The translations under genes were made by a program, and so were the position numbers. From Archangium sp. (GTDB lineage: Bacteria > Myxococcota > Myxococcia > Myxococcales > Myxococcaceae): a DNA stretch of 64,000 nt. Every line of letters starts with the position of its first letter. The first letter of the stretch is position 1. The stretch is from assembly GCA_030681645.1 (NCBI GenBank), contig JAUXRX010000059.1, forward strand, positions 20,136-84,135. The letters run 5' to 3'. Below are positions 26,037 to 35,241 of the stretch, piece by piece. Below the pieces are notes generated by a model. That model saw nothing but the letters and a program-made list of their open reading frames with translations, did no database searches and was not told the DNA's origin.

Positions 26037-29000
26037 AGCGCGCCGCGATCTTCCTGGTGCTGTGCTCCGGGCTCGCCGCCCAGGCGTGGTCGACCCGGGT
26101 GTGCTCGACGAACTCGACGCTGCAGCCCAGCTACCCCGGCGGCAGCGTGTGGCCCCTGCAGTACCTCTCGAACATGCCCTCGGGCAGCAGCGGCCGGCTC
26201 GCGGTCTCGAGCGCGATGCAGTCGTGGAACTCCATCGTCGGAGCGTTCGACAACCTGAGCGCTCCCACCGGAGGCTTCGGCTTCTGCACCAAGCCTGACA
26301 ACGCCGGGGTCAGCGTCATCGGGTGGGACGACGGCACCTGTCACGCCTGGGGCCCGTCGGAGGTCGGGGTCGCGGTGGTGTGGACGCAGAGCTGCTCGAT
26401 CGTGAAGGAGGCCGTGTACTTCAACAGCAACTTCCCCTTCTCGACGGTGGAGCTCGAGGCGACCGCGCTCCACGAGCTGGGCCACTACCAGAACGCGGCG
26501 CACGATTGGTACGAGCTGTCGATCATGGGCTACTCGGATACGGACTTCACGTTCCTGACGGCCGCTGATCATTCGTTCCTGCGCGGCGTGTGGAGCTCGG
26601 GGAACACCACGCTGCCTGACCTGTACTTGAATCGCATCGTCGCCAGCAGCCCGATCCTCCCCGACCAGCGGTCGATGGTGCAGTCGGCGCCGCCCACCTG
26701 CTCCGGCTCGTGCGCGGACCTCCAGGCTGGAGACACCATCCGCGTGCAGCTCTCCTACGGCAACGCCGGCTCGACGGCGGCGGGCCCCTTCGACCTCGAG
26801 ATGCGGCTCGGGTCTCGGGTCATCGGCACCTGGACGCAGTCCAGCTACCCCGCGCACTCCCAGGACACGTACTGGTTCGTGGCCACCGTGCCCGCGGGCG
26901 TGCCGCCCGGCAGCTACACCCTGAGCGTGGAGATCGATCCCTCCGGGGTGATCAACCAATCCAGCGGGCCCACCTCGGGTGAGCTCGTCAGCTTCTCCGG
27001 CTTCGTGGTGCGCACCCCGGCGGGGTGGACCTGCAGCCCCGCTCGCTACAACGCGCTCGATGGGTGCGACTGCGCGTGCGGCGTCGCAGACCCGGACTGC
27101 ACCTCGACCACTCCGGTGGCGCGCGGCTGCGGCGACGCCAACACCTGCACCGACGATCGCTGCAACGCCGCGGGGACCTGCGTCTACCCCGCCAACACCG
27201 CCTCGTGCGAAGACGGGCTCTACTGCAGCACCAGCGATCGCTGCGCCGCCGGCCTCTGCGCCGCGGGGACGGCGCGTGATTGTTCGGCGCAGTCGAACGC
27301 GTGCAACCTCGGGGTGTGCGACGAGGCCCAGCGCGCCTGCGTGCGCTCACCGCGCAACCAGGGCGGGGCCTGCGACGACGGCCTCTACTGCACCGTCACC
27401 GACCTCTGCGCCGCGGGCACCTGCAGCGGCAGCGCGCGGGACTGCTCGGCCCTGAGCTCGGCCTGCGCCGCCGGCACCTGCAGCGAGAGCCTGGACCGCT
27501 GCGTGGCGTCGCCCATCAACCAGGGGCAGAGCTGCGACGACGGGCTGCGCTGCACCACCGCCGACTCGTGCAGCACGGGCACCTGTGCGGGCACGGCGGT
27601 CGACTGCAGCTCGCTGAACACCCCATGCACCCGCGGCGAGTGCGACCCCAACACCGGCGCCTGCGTCAGCGTGCCGCTCGCCAACGGCACCGCGTGCGAA
27701 GACGGAGCGTTCTGCACCACCGGCGATCGCTGCACCGCCGGCGCGTGCGTGGCGGGCGTGGCGCGTGATTGTTCTGCGCAGTCGAACACCTGCAACCTCG
27801 GCGTGTGCGACGAGGCGCTGAACGTCTGCGCGCCCGCTCCGCGGAACGAGGGCGGCGGTTGTGACGACGGGCTCTTCTGCACCACCGGCGACAGCTGCGC
27901 CGCGGGGTTGTGCAGCGGTGGCCCACGCGACTGCTCGGCGTCGAGCTCGGCCTGCGCCGCCGGCAGCTGCAGCGAGAGCCTCGACCGTTGCGTCGCGGCG
28001 CCCATCAACCAGGGGCAGACCTGTGACGACGGCCTGCGGTGCACCACGGGCGACTCGTGCAGCGCCGGCAGCTGCGGGGGCGCGGCCGTCGACTGCTCGT
28101 CGCTGAACACCGCGTGCACGCGCGGCGAGTGCGACCCCAACACCGGCGCCTGCGTCAGCGTGCCGCTCACCAACGGCACCGCGTGCAGCGACGGCGTGTA
28201 TTGCACCGTCGGTGAGACCTGCGCCGCGGGCGTCTGTGGTGGTGGCCAGGCGCGCACCTGCGCCTCGCTCGATTCCACCTGCAGCGTGGGGGTCTGCGAC
28301 GAGGCGGCCGGGGCCTGCCGCGCCAGCGCGCTCAACGAAGGCGGCGCCTGCAGCGACGGTCGCTTCTGCACCGAGAACGACACGTGCGTGGCGGGCGCGT
28401 GCACGGGCGCCGCGAAGGACTGCTCGACGCTGAACGGGGCGTGCACCCGCGGCACCTGCGACGACGTCGCGCAGCGCTGCGTCGCCGCGCCCGCGAACGA
28501 AGGGCAGGGCTGCGACGACGGGGCCTTCTGCACCACCGGCGACCGGTGCGCGGCGGGCTCGTGCGTGGGCGCGCGCAGAGACTGCTCGCAGCTCACCACG
28601 GGCTGCACGCTGGGCGTCTGCGACGAGACGGCCCGCGCGTGCGCCGGCCAACCGCGGCCGGAAGGCCAGGCCTGTGACGACGGTCAACGCTGCACCGTGG
28701 GTGAGTCGTGCCGCGGCGGCGTCTGCCAGGGGCGCCCGAGGGACTGCAGCTCGCTCGACTCGGCCTGCGTGGTGGGCACCTGCGACGCCACCACCGGCGC
28801 GTGCGCGGCGGTGCAGGTGCCTGACGGCACCGCGTGCGATGACCGCGCGGCGTGCACCGCAGCAGATGCATGCAGGCAGGGGGTGTGCGCGGGAGCGGCG
28901 CTCGATTGTTCGCAGCTCAACGACGCGTGCCACTACGGCAGGTGTGACGAGCAGACCGGCCAGTGCGCGGTGTTCGGCCAGGTCGGGCCCTGCGACGCAC

Positions 29001-29113
29001 CTTCGGGGTGCGGCTGTGGCGCAGCGCCGCTCCCGGGCGCGGCGTGGGTGGGCCTGCTGCTGGTGCTGCTGCGGGCGCGCCGACGCTCCGCCCCGAAGGA
29101 CGTCGCGTTGTAG
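26033..29113 (+). CDS. Secreted metzincin-like metalloprotease with Cys-rich tandem repeats and MYXO-CTERM-like anchor
   Basis: 1026 aa. Signal peptide (KRAAIFLVLCSGLAAQA). HELGHYQNAAH (His147, Glu148, His151, His157) is the zinc motif and SIMGY (Met165) the Met-turn; the usual Gly at motif position 8 is Asn. A CARDB-like domain follows (about 200-330). Then come about eleven 50-residue Cys-rich units of the type C-D-D-G-x-x-C-T. Two runs of three units are near copies at 489-bp period. The end is Gly-Cys-Gly-Cys-Gly, a membrane helix and an Arg-rich tail, as in MYXO-CTERM proteins, so it is probably exported and held at the outer membrane. It starts by GTGA overlap with the lipoprotein gene. 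Confidence 0.87.
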   Translation: MKRAAIFLVLCSGLAAQAWSTRVCSTNSTLQPSYPGGSVWPLQYLSNMPSGSSGRLAVSSAMQSWNSIVGAFDNLSAPTGGFGFCTKPDNAGVSVIGWDDGTCHAWGPSEVGVAVVWTQSCSIVKEAVYFNSNFPFSTVELEATALHELGHYQNAAHDWYELSIMGYSDTDFTFLTAADHSFLRGVWSSGNTTLPDLYLNRIVASSPILPDQRSMVQSAPPTCSGSCADLQAGDTIRVQLSYGNAGSTAAGPFDLEMRLGSRVIGTWTQSSYPAHSQDTYWFVATVPAGVPPGSYTLSVEIDPSGVINQSSGPTSGELVSFSGFVVRTPAGWTCSPARYNALDGCDCACGVADPDCTSTTPVARGCGDANTCTDDRCNAAGTCVYPANTASCEDGLYCSTSDRCAAGLCAAGTARDCSAQSNACNLGVCDEAQRACVRSPRNQGGACDDGLYCTVTDLCAAGTCSGSARDCSALSSACAAGTCSESLDRCVASPINQGQSCDDGLRCTTADSCSTGTCAGTAVDCSSLNTPCTRGECDPNTGACVSVPLANGTACEDGAFCTTGDRCTAGACVAGVARDCSAQSNTCNLGVCDEALNVCAPAPRNEGGGCDDGLFCTTGDSCAAGLCSGGPRDCSASSSACAAGSCSESLDRCVAAPINQGQTCDDGLRCTTGDSCSAGSCGGAAVDCSSLNTACTRGECDPNTGACVSVPLTNGTACSDGVYCTVGETCAAGVCGGGQARTCASLDSTCSVGVCDEAAGACRASALNEGGACSDGRFCTENDTCVAGACTGAAKDCSTLNGACTRGTCDDVAQRCVAAPANEGQGCDDGAFCTTGDRCAAGSCVGARRDCSQLTTGCTLGVCDETARACAGQPRPEGQACDDGQRCTVGESCRGGVCQGRPRDCSSLDSACVVGTCDATTGACAAVQVPDGTACDDRAACTAADACRQGVCAGAALDCSQLNDACHYGRCDEQTGQCAVFGQVGPCDAPSGCGCGAAPLPGAAWVGLLLVLLRARRRSAPKDVAL
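27272..28195 (+). repeat. Higher-order coding repeat, 489-bp period
   Basis: The segment from 27272 recurs from 27761, each covering three Cys-rich units (163 codons). Near-identical phrases such as RDCSAQSN, NLGVCDEA, SLDRCVA-PINQGQ and TRGECDPNTGACVSVPL show a recent block duplication inside the gene. Confidence 0.85.
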
Positions 29114-29210
29114 CGTGCCAATACAGAACCGGGTCGGGGATGGAGCACCGATGCTCCGATACCTCCTTGCGGCCTGAACCAATCCCCACGCGGGCCCAAG
29201 GACACCTCAG

Positions 29211-30791
29211 ATGGTCTCTCGCATCGGCCCTCCGCCGCAGCTCCAGCCGTCCGTCCCCCGCGTCGAGACGCCCAGGCGACCGCCGCCGCCACCGGTGGGC
29301 AAGGCCTTCGGCAACGAGTTCAGCTCAGGCAGAGGGACCGCGCTGCGGGCCAGGGCGCTCACCACCAGCGGCGCCACCACGCTGCGCAACGAGGTGCGAG
29401 GCGATGCCAACGCCAACTGCCTGGAGCGCGCGGCCGCGCTCGCTCAGCCGGGCGACTCGGTGATGCTCCTGATCGACGGCGACGGCGTGGGCCACGCGGT
29501 GGTGCTGAAGCCCAGCGGGCAGATCGTCGACCCCAACTTCCCCGGGCAGCCCGCCAGCTCGCTCGCGGCCTACCTGGCGGCGAACCCGCGCTACCAGCCC
29601 GGCCCGGCGATCTCCGATCGCGTGCTGGAGCAGCTGCTGTCCATTCCGCCCGGGCCCCAGCGTGACCTCTTCATCCAGGCCGCGGGGCTGTCGAGAGTGG
29701 CCTCGCTGAAGGTGAATGACGACCCCAGCCCCATCGGGCCCACCATCGGCACCGCGGCCGAAGGGGCGCTCCCCGACCCTGCGAGCTGGCCGGTGATGAC
29801 CACCGTCTTCATGGCCGACCCCACCGAGGCCGCGCGGTGCCGCGCCTCTCCCAGCAGCAGCGGCACGGTCTGTGGCTCTTTCGGTGACGCCGAGCCGCTG
29901 ACCGTTCTTGGGCAGGAGCCTCCAGCCCCGGCCGCGGCCCAGTGGTACCAGGTCGAGGGCACCGGCAGCGACGGTGAGCCGCTGACCGGCTGGGTGGGGG
30001 CGAGCCTGGTGCGTGAGCCCGCGCTCCAGATCGACCCGCGCCTCAACGAGCGCATGCAGGCGCTGGGCTACGTCGAGCCCGGTGGCTCCGTCGACGCCAA
30101 CGACCTCCGCAACTTCCAGTTGATGAACGGACTGCCGCCGTCAGGCGAGCCCGACGAGGCCACGCTCACCCTGATGTGGAGCGCCGACGCGAGGCTCTCC
30201 ACCTTCATCACCCAATTCGAGACGTCGACCTACAACGCCGAGAAGGACACCCCGGGCGGCGACAACAGCTGCGGGCCCGCCTCGGTGGCGATGAACCTGG
30301 CCGCGCTGGGCCTGATCACGGTGGACAACGCCGACCCCCAGGCGGTGATCGCCACCGCGCGCACCGACAGCGGCACCACCGCGCCCAACACCACCGGCAC
30401 CGACCAGCTGAAGGCGGCGGCCGAGGCGGGTGGCGCCACCACCACCGACGTGGAGGACATGGACGGCCTCGACGCGGCGCTCGCGCGCGGCGAGCCGGTG
30501 GTGCTCTACGGCGTGCCCAACCAGGCGGGCACCTGGTCGCGCGCCTCGGACACCTACGACACCGGCGACTTCGGGTTCATCCACGAGGAGTCCGCTCACT
30601 GGATCAGCGTCATCGGGCGCACCCCCGAGGGGGACTACGTCATCCAGGATCCCCTGAGCCGCGAAGGCACCATCACCGTCACCCGGGAAGAGCTGGAGGT
30701 CTACGCCGTGTGGGATGCCGCCGACGGCACCCCCAGCAGCTTCTCCATGAGCATCGCGCCGCCGGTGGAGCCCACCACCGGCCCACGGTGA
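29211..30791 (+). CDS. Protein with two cysteine-peptidase-like domains
   Basis: 526 aa. No signal peptide; a Pro-rich N terminus (RIGPPPQLQPSVPRVETPRR) recalls predicted myxobacterial toxins or effectors. A first triad-like set is Cys70 (NANCLERAAAL), His95 (GVGHAVVL) and Asp107 (IVDPN). After an SH3-like segment (about 195-270) and a short peptidoglycan-binding-like piece, a C39-type domain has Cys354 (DNSCGPASVAMNL), His463 (SAHWISVIGR) and Asp480 (YVIQDP). Both look catalytic on paper. It is 97 bp downstream of the metzincin gene. Possible roles are a contact-dependent toxin or a processing protease; no immunity gene is evident. Confidence 0.65.
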   Translation: MVSRIGPPPQLQPSVPRVETPRRPPPPPVGKAFGNEFSSGRGTALRARALTTSGATTLRNEVRGDANANCLERAAALAQPGDSVMLLIDGDGVGHAVVLKPSGQIVDPNFPGQPASSLAAYLAANPRYQPGPAISDRVLEQLLSIPPGPQRDLFIQAAGLSRVASLKVNDDPSPIGPTIGTAAEGALPDPASWPVMTTVFMADPTEAARCRASPSSSGTVCGSFGDAEPLTVLGQEPPAPAAAQWYQVEGTGSDGEPLTGWVGASLVREPALQIDPRLNERMQALGYVEPGGSVDANDLRNFQLMNGLPPSGEPDEATLTLMWSADARLSTFITQFETSTYNAEKDTPGGDNSCGPASVAMNLAALGLITVDNADPQAVIATARTDSGTTAPNTTGTDQLKAAAEAGGATTTDVEDMDGLDAALARGEPVVLYGVPNQAGTWSRASDTYDTGDFGFIHEESAHWISVIGRTPEGDYVIQDPLSREGTITVTREELEVYAVWDAADGTPSSFSMSIAPPVEPTTGPR

Positions 30792-30800
30792 TCCCTTCAG

Positions 30801-31538
30801 CTACTGCTGAAAGCAATACAGCGCCGCCATGCTCGAGCACTCCTGCCCGCGCTGGTTCGTCCACTGTCCGTACACGTCTCCGATGTCGCCCTGGTTGCCG
30901 AAGGCGCTCTCGCTCCAGTTCGCGCAGGAGTTGTCGTAGCCACCGGCGGCGCTGGCGTTGCCCGTGGGCTCGGTGCCGGTCCAGACGAACTGGCCATTGG
31001 AGAGCTTCACGCCCAGCTCGTTGCGGTCGATGGGCGCGAGTGGCGCGGTGCGCAGCGAGGCCTTGTTGTTGAAGGCCTTGATGCGCCGCCCCGAGGTGTC
31101 GGTGCCCGTGAGGTACCAGGGACCATCGCCCTGGATGCGGTCGAACGCGTTGACCCGGGTGCCGACCGTGTTCGACAGCCACGCGCGCCAGGTGCCGGAG
31201 AGCGCGCCAGCGCCCGCCGCCGCAGCGCAGAGCCCGTCAGCCCCCGAGAGCCCTCCGAGGTTGCCGCTGTAGGTGGTGCGCGTGACGAAGACGAGCTTCG
31301 CGCCCGTGGGGAGCGCCTCGACGCCGCAGGCCTGGTCTACGCAGAGCGGAGCGCTGCCACCGCAGACGTTGCAGGAGGCCCCGCCCTTGCCGCAGCGGAA
31401 GTCCGTGGTCCCGGTGTCACAGATCTCCGCGCTCGCGCAGCACCCGGTGCAGTTGTTGGGTCCGCACACGTACTGCGCGGTCGTGGGACCGCACGAAGCG
31501 GCAGCGACGAGGACAGCGGCGAGCAGGGCTCGATTCAT
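30801..31538 (-). CDS. Cys-rich DUF1554 lipoprotein
   Basis: 245 aa. AAASCG is a lipobox. A short Cys-rich segment (CGPNNCTGCCASAEICDTG and following, residues about 25-70) is a disulfide-bonded module seen in myxobacterial surface proteins. The rest, from KLVFVTRTTYSGNLGG to ECSSMAALYCFQQ, matches DUF1554, a domain related to C-type-lectin/collagenase-inhibitor folds, with the conserved WRAWLS and YDNSCANW motifs. Function is unknown; a surface recognition role is plausible. It converges on the two-domain cysteine-peptidase gene with a 9-bp gap. Confidence 0.8.
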   Translation of the reverse strand: MNRALLAAVLVAAASCGPTTAQYVCGPNNCTGCCASAEICDTGTTDFRCGKGGASCNVCGGSAPLCVDQACGVEALPTGAKLVFVTRTTYSGNLGGLSGADGLCAAAAGAGALSGTWRAWLSNTVGTRVNAFDRIQGDGPWYLTGTDTSGRRIKAFNNKASLRTAPLAPIDRNELGVKLSNGQFVWTGTEPTGNASAAGGYDNSCANWSESAFGNQGDIGDVYGQWTNQRGQECSSMAALYCFQQ

Positions 31539-31637
31539 CGGGCCCGCCTAGCATGATCGCCGGCCGAGCCCACGCTTCCCGCAACGTTCGGCCCGAGCCT
31601 GTGTCTCCCCGGAAATGCCGCACCCTGGGAGAACCTC

Positions 31638-32096
31638 ATGAAGAGCCTCGTCGTCGTCGTCGCCAGCGTCCTCGCTGCTGCGCCCCCCGCCCCGCCGGAG
31701 CCCAGGCCCGGCCTCGAGGTGATGGCCAAAGCCCGCGCCTTCACCCTCGACACCTCGGCGGTGGGCGGCGCGGTGGTGCTCAGGGCGGGGGACCACGTCG
31801 ATCTCGTCGCCGTGGTGACCGACCCGGAGTCCAGGCGAATGGTGAGCGTCACGCTGTTGCAGAACGTCATCGTGATCGCCAACGCCGCGCCGGCGCCAGG
31901 TGAGCCCCGGCAGCTCAGCTTGCTGCTCATTCCCGAGGAGGTGGAGATCCTCGCCTTCGCGAAGCAAGCCGGGCACCTCACCGCCTCACTGCGCAACCCT
32001 GCCGACCTCGACGTGCTGGAAGAGCGGGGCGCGGCGACGATGGCCACCATCACCAGCGGCGAGCGCACGTCGTACGCGAAGCCGAGGAAGAAGTGA
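31638..32096 (+). CDS. CpaB/RcpC-like protein, orphan
   Basis: 152 aa. MKSLVVVVASVLAAAP is a signal or anchor. The body GDHVDLVAVVTD, VTLLQNVIVIANA and LLLIPEEVEILAFAKQAGHLTASLRNPAD follows the RcpC/CpaB domain of Flp (tad) pilus assembly. It is far shorter than CpaB (about 250-300 aa), since the N-terminal SAF domain is absent, and no other tad gene is in the window. It may be a spin-off of that domain. The stop of this gene and that of the czcA-like gene converge with a 4-bp gap. Confidence 0.72.
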   Translation: MKSLVVVVASVLAAAPPAPPEPRPGLEVMAKARAFTLDTSAVGGAVVLRAGDHVDLVAVVTDPESRRMVSVTLLQNVIVIANAAPAPGEPRQLSLLLIPEEVEILAFAKQAGHLTASLRNPADLDVLEERGAATMATITSGERTSYAKPRKK

Positions 32097-32100
32097 CCGC

Positions 32101-35100
32101 TCAGGTGCGTGCGTTCGCGCCGCCGCCGGGGTCTCCAGGCGCGACCCGGTTCTTCGCGTGCCCTCCCAACCACGAGTAGAGCGCCGGCAGCACGAAGAGC
32201 GTCAGCAACGTCGCCGAGATCAGCCCTCCGATGACGACGGTGGCCAGCGGCCGCTGCACCTCGGACCCCGGCTCGGTGGAGAGCGCCATGGGCAGGAAGC
32301 CCAGCGACGCCACCAGCGCGGTCATCAACACCGGCCGCAGCCGCGCGTCGGCGGCGCGGGAGATGGCCTCGACGTGACCGAGCCCCGCCGCCTCGAGGTC
32401 CCTGGCGAACGCCACCAGCACCAGGCCGTTGAGCACCGCCACGCCGAAGAGCGCGATGAAGCCCACGCCCGCAGAGATGGAGAACGGAATGTCGCGCAGC
32501 CACAACGCGATGACTCCGCCCACGATGGCGAAGGGCACGTTGAGGAAGATGAGCAGCCCCACGCGCATCGAGCCGAAGCTCAGCCAGAGCAGGAAGAGGA
32601 TGAGCGCGAGCGCGAGCGGCACCACCACCGCCAGCCGCGCCCGCGCCTCGAGGTAGTGCTTGAACTGTCCGCCCCACTCGACCCGGTAGCCCACCGGGAA
32701 CTTCACCGGCGCCGTCACGCGCTGCGCGTCCTGCACCACCGAGATCAGGTCGCGGCCCCGCACGTTGAACTCGACCGCCAGCCGGCGCGACTGCGCTTCG
32801 CGGCTGACCTGCGCGGGGCCGGTGACGAAGTTGAGCTCGGCCACGTCACCCAGCGGCACCACCTGGCCGCTCACCGAGCGCAGCGGCAGCGCGCGCAGCG
32901 GCTCGAGGTCGCCGGTGAAGTGATGCGCCGTGCGCACCACGATGCTGAAGCGGCGCTCGCCCTCGAGCACGTGGCCTACCGGTGAGCCCACCGCGATCGT
33001 CTCGGTCGCCTGGTTCACGTCTTCGATGGTCAGCCCGTAGCGCGCGAGCCGGTTGCGGTCGGGCGTGACGCGCAGGTACTTGAGCCCGGCCATCTGCTCG
33101 ACGCGCACGTCGACGGCGCCTGGCACCTTGCGCACCGCCGCTGCCACCTGCTCACCCAGGCGCGCCAGCACCTCGAGGTCTCCGCCGTAGAGCAGGATGC
33201 CCACGTCTGAGCGGATGCCGGCCATCAGCTCGTTGGTGCGCATCTCGATCGGCTGCGAGATGGCACCGCCCACCTCGGGCGAACGCTCCAGCACCTCCGC
33301 CACCTCCTTCGCGATGGAAGCCTTGGTGAAGCCGGGCCGCCACGTCTCACGCGGCTTGAGCTCGACGTACACGTCGGACGCCTCGATGCTCATCGGGTCG
33401 GTCGCCACCTCGGGAGAGCCCGTGCGCGCGACCACCTGGTCCACCTCGGGAATGGTGAGCAGCTCCTTCTGCAGGTTCAGGTCGGTGCGCACCGACTCGC
33501 TCAACGCCGCGCCGGTGAGGCGCCGCGCTTCGATCAGCAGGTCCCCCTCGTCGAGCTGGGGAATGAACTCGGCCCCCATGCGCATGAAGAGCCCCACGGC
33601 GAGCGCCAGGGACAACACCCCCAGCCCGACGGTCGCCACCCGGTGCTGCATCGCCTGGGCGAAGAGCGGCCGGTAGAGCTTGTGTGCCTGGCGCAGCAGC
33701 CAGGTCTCGCGGTGTTCCTGCGCAGGCTTTACCCAGAGGCTGGTGAGCACCGGCACCAGCGTGAGCGAGAGCACGAAAGCCCCCGCCAGGGCGAGCAACA
33801 CCGTGATGGCCATCGGGCGGAAGAGCTTCCCCTCGGTACCGATGAGCGCGAGCAACGGCAGGTACACGATGGCGATGATCGCCTCGCCGAAGACGCTGGC
33901 GGCGCGCACCTCGAGCGTCGCGCGCTCCACCACGCCGACCCGCTCCGCGTCGGTGAGCACCGTCGCGCTCGCTTGCTGGCGTTCGCTGAGCCTGCGCACG
34001 GTGTTCTCCACGATGATCACCGCGCCGTCGACCAGGAGCCCGAAGTCGATGGCCCCCAGGCTCATCAGGTTTCCCGAGAGGCCAAGCGCGTTCATCACCG
34101 TGACGGCGAAGAGCAATGAGAGGGGAATGGTGATCGCCACCACCAGCCCCGCACGCAGGTCGCCCAGCAGCACGAAGAGCACCAACATCACCAGCAGCGC
34201 CCCCTCGAGCAGGTTCTTCCCCACGGTGGCGATGGTGCGATCGACCATCGCCGAGCGATCGTAGAAGGGCTCGATGCGCGTGCCGGGCGGGAGCGTGGGC
34301 TCGAGCGCCTTCAGCTTCGCCTTCACGGCCTCGGTGACGGTGCGCGAGTTCTCGCCCAGCAGCATCATCGCCACGCCCACCACCACCTCGCCCTCTCCGT
34401 TCTTCGTGGCCGCGCCGCGCCGCAGCCGCGCGCCGAAGCGCACCTCGCCCACCGTGGCGATGGTGATGGGCACGCCCTGCGGCGTGGCGCCGATGACCAC
34501 GCGGTTCAGGTCGTCGAGGCTCTTCACCAGGCCGTCGGTGCCGATGACGAAGTACTCGCGGTTGTGCTCGATGTAGCCACCCCCCGCGTTCGCGTTCGAT
34601 TTCTCCAGCGCCGCGACCACCTGCGCGATGGACACGCCCATCGCCTGCAGCCGCCCCGGCTCGAGCACCACCTGGTACTGCCGGTCTTCACCTCCGAAGC
34701 TGTTCACCTCGACGATGCCCGGCACCATGCGCAGCTGCGGCCCGATGTACCAGTCGAGCTGCTCCTCGAGCTCCATCAGGGTGAGGCGCTCGTTACGCAC
34801 CACGAATTGGTAGACCTCGCCCAGGCCCGAGCTGATCGGCCCCATCTCGGGCTTGCCGTACTGCGCGGGCACGGCGCCTTCGGCCTCGCGCATGCGCTCG
34901 TTCACGAGCTGGCGCGCCCAGTAGATGTCGGTGCCGTCCTCGAAGGCCACGGTCACCACCGACACGCCGTACTTCGAGATGGAGCGCACCTCGGTCGACT
35001 TCGGCAGCCCCGCCATCGAGCGCTCGACGGGCACCGTGACGTACTGCTCTACCTCGACGGGAGAGAGCGCGGGCGCCGCGGTGATGATCTGCACCTGCAC

Positions 35101-35241
35101 GTTGGTCACGTCGGGCACCGCGTCGATGGGCAGCAGCACCGCCGAGCGCAAGCCCACCGCCACGAACAGCAGCGTCGCCACCAGCACGATCACCCGGTTC
35201 GCCAGCGACCACCTGACGATGGCGGAGAGCAAGGCGAGCAT
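32101..35241 (-). CDS. czcA: CzcA/CusA-type RND metal efflux pump
   Basis: 1046 aa, full length, with the RND layout of two six-helix halves and two large periplasmic loops. VQVQIITAAPALSPVEVEQYVTVPVE and the membrane segment IDFGLLVDGAVIIVENTV are typical of the heavy-metal (HME) branch and nearer to Czc/Cnr than to Cus. Together with the CzcB- and CzcC-like genes upstream it would form a tripartite pump moving divalent cations such as Zn, Co or Cd from the periplasm out. It is the last gene of a minus-strand operon. Substrate assignment rests on family resemblance only. Confidence 0.93.
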   Translation of the reverse strand: MLALLSAIVRWSLANRVIVLVATLLFVAVGLRSAVLLPIDAVPDVTNVQVQIITAAPALSPVEVEQYVTVPVERSMAGLPKSTEVRSISKYGVSVVTVAFEDGTDIYWARQLVNERMREAEGAVPAQYGKPEMGPISSGLGEVYQFVVRNERLTLMELEEQLDWYIGPQLRMVPGIVEVNSFGGEDRQYQVVLEPGRLQAMGVSIAQVVAALEKSNANAGGGYIEHNREYFVIGTDGLVKSLDDLNRVVIGATPQGVPITIATVGEVRFGARLRRGAATKNGEGEVVVGVAMMLLGENSRTVTEAVKAKLKALEPTLPPGTRIEPFYDRSAMVDRTIATVGKNLLEGALLVMLVLFVLLGDLRAGLVVAITIPLSLLFAVTVMNALGLSGNLMSLGAIDFGLLVDGAVIIVENTVRRLSERQQASATVLTDAERVGVVERATLEVRAASVFGEAIIAIVYLPLLALIGTEGKLFRPMAITVLLALAGAFVLSLTLVPVLTSLWVKPAQEHRETWLLRQAHKLYRPLFAQAMQHRVATVGLGVLSLALAVGLFMRMGAEFIPQLDEGDLLIEARRLTGAALSESVRTDLNLQKELLTIPEVDQVVARTGSPEVATDPMSIEASDVYVELKPRETWRPGFTKASIAKEVAEVLERSPEVGGAISQPIEMRTNELMAGIRSDVGILLYGGDLEVLARLGEQVAAAVRKVPGAVDVRVEQMAGLKYLRVTPDRNRLARYGLTIEDVNQATETIAVGSPVGHVLEGERRFSIVVRTAHHFTGDLEPLRALPLRSVSGQVVPLGDVAELNFVTGPAQVSREAQSRRLAVEFNVRGRDLISVVQDAQRVTAPVKFPVGYRVEWGGQFKHYLEARARLAVVVPLALALILFLLWLSFGSMRVGLLIFLNVPFAIVGGVIALWLRDIPFSISAGVGFIALFGVAVLNGLVLVAFARDLEAAGLGHVEAISRAADARLRPVLMTALVASLGFLPMALSTEPGSEVQRPLATVVIGGLISATLLTLFVLPALYSWLGGHAKNRVAPGDPGGGANART

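Noticed and set aside
27272..28195. Regular repeat that could suggest a CRISPR array
   Set aside because: Repeats are in frame, long (489 bp) and encode Cys-rich units; no short repeat-spacer pattern.
27347..29182. 611-codon minus-strand open frame under the Cys-rich repeats
   Set aside because: Low-complexity Ala/Arg/Gly/Val protein produced by complementing the repeat codons.
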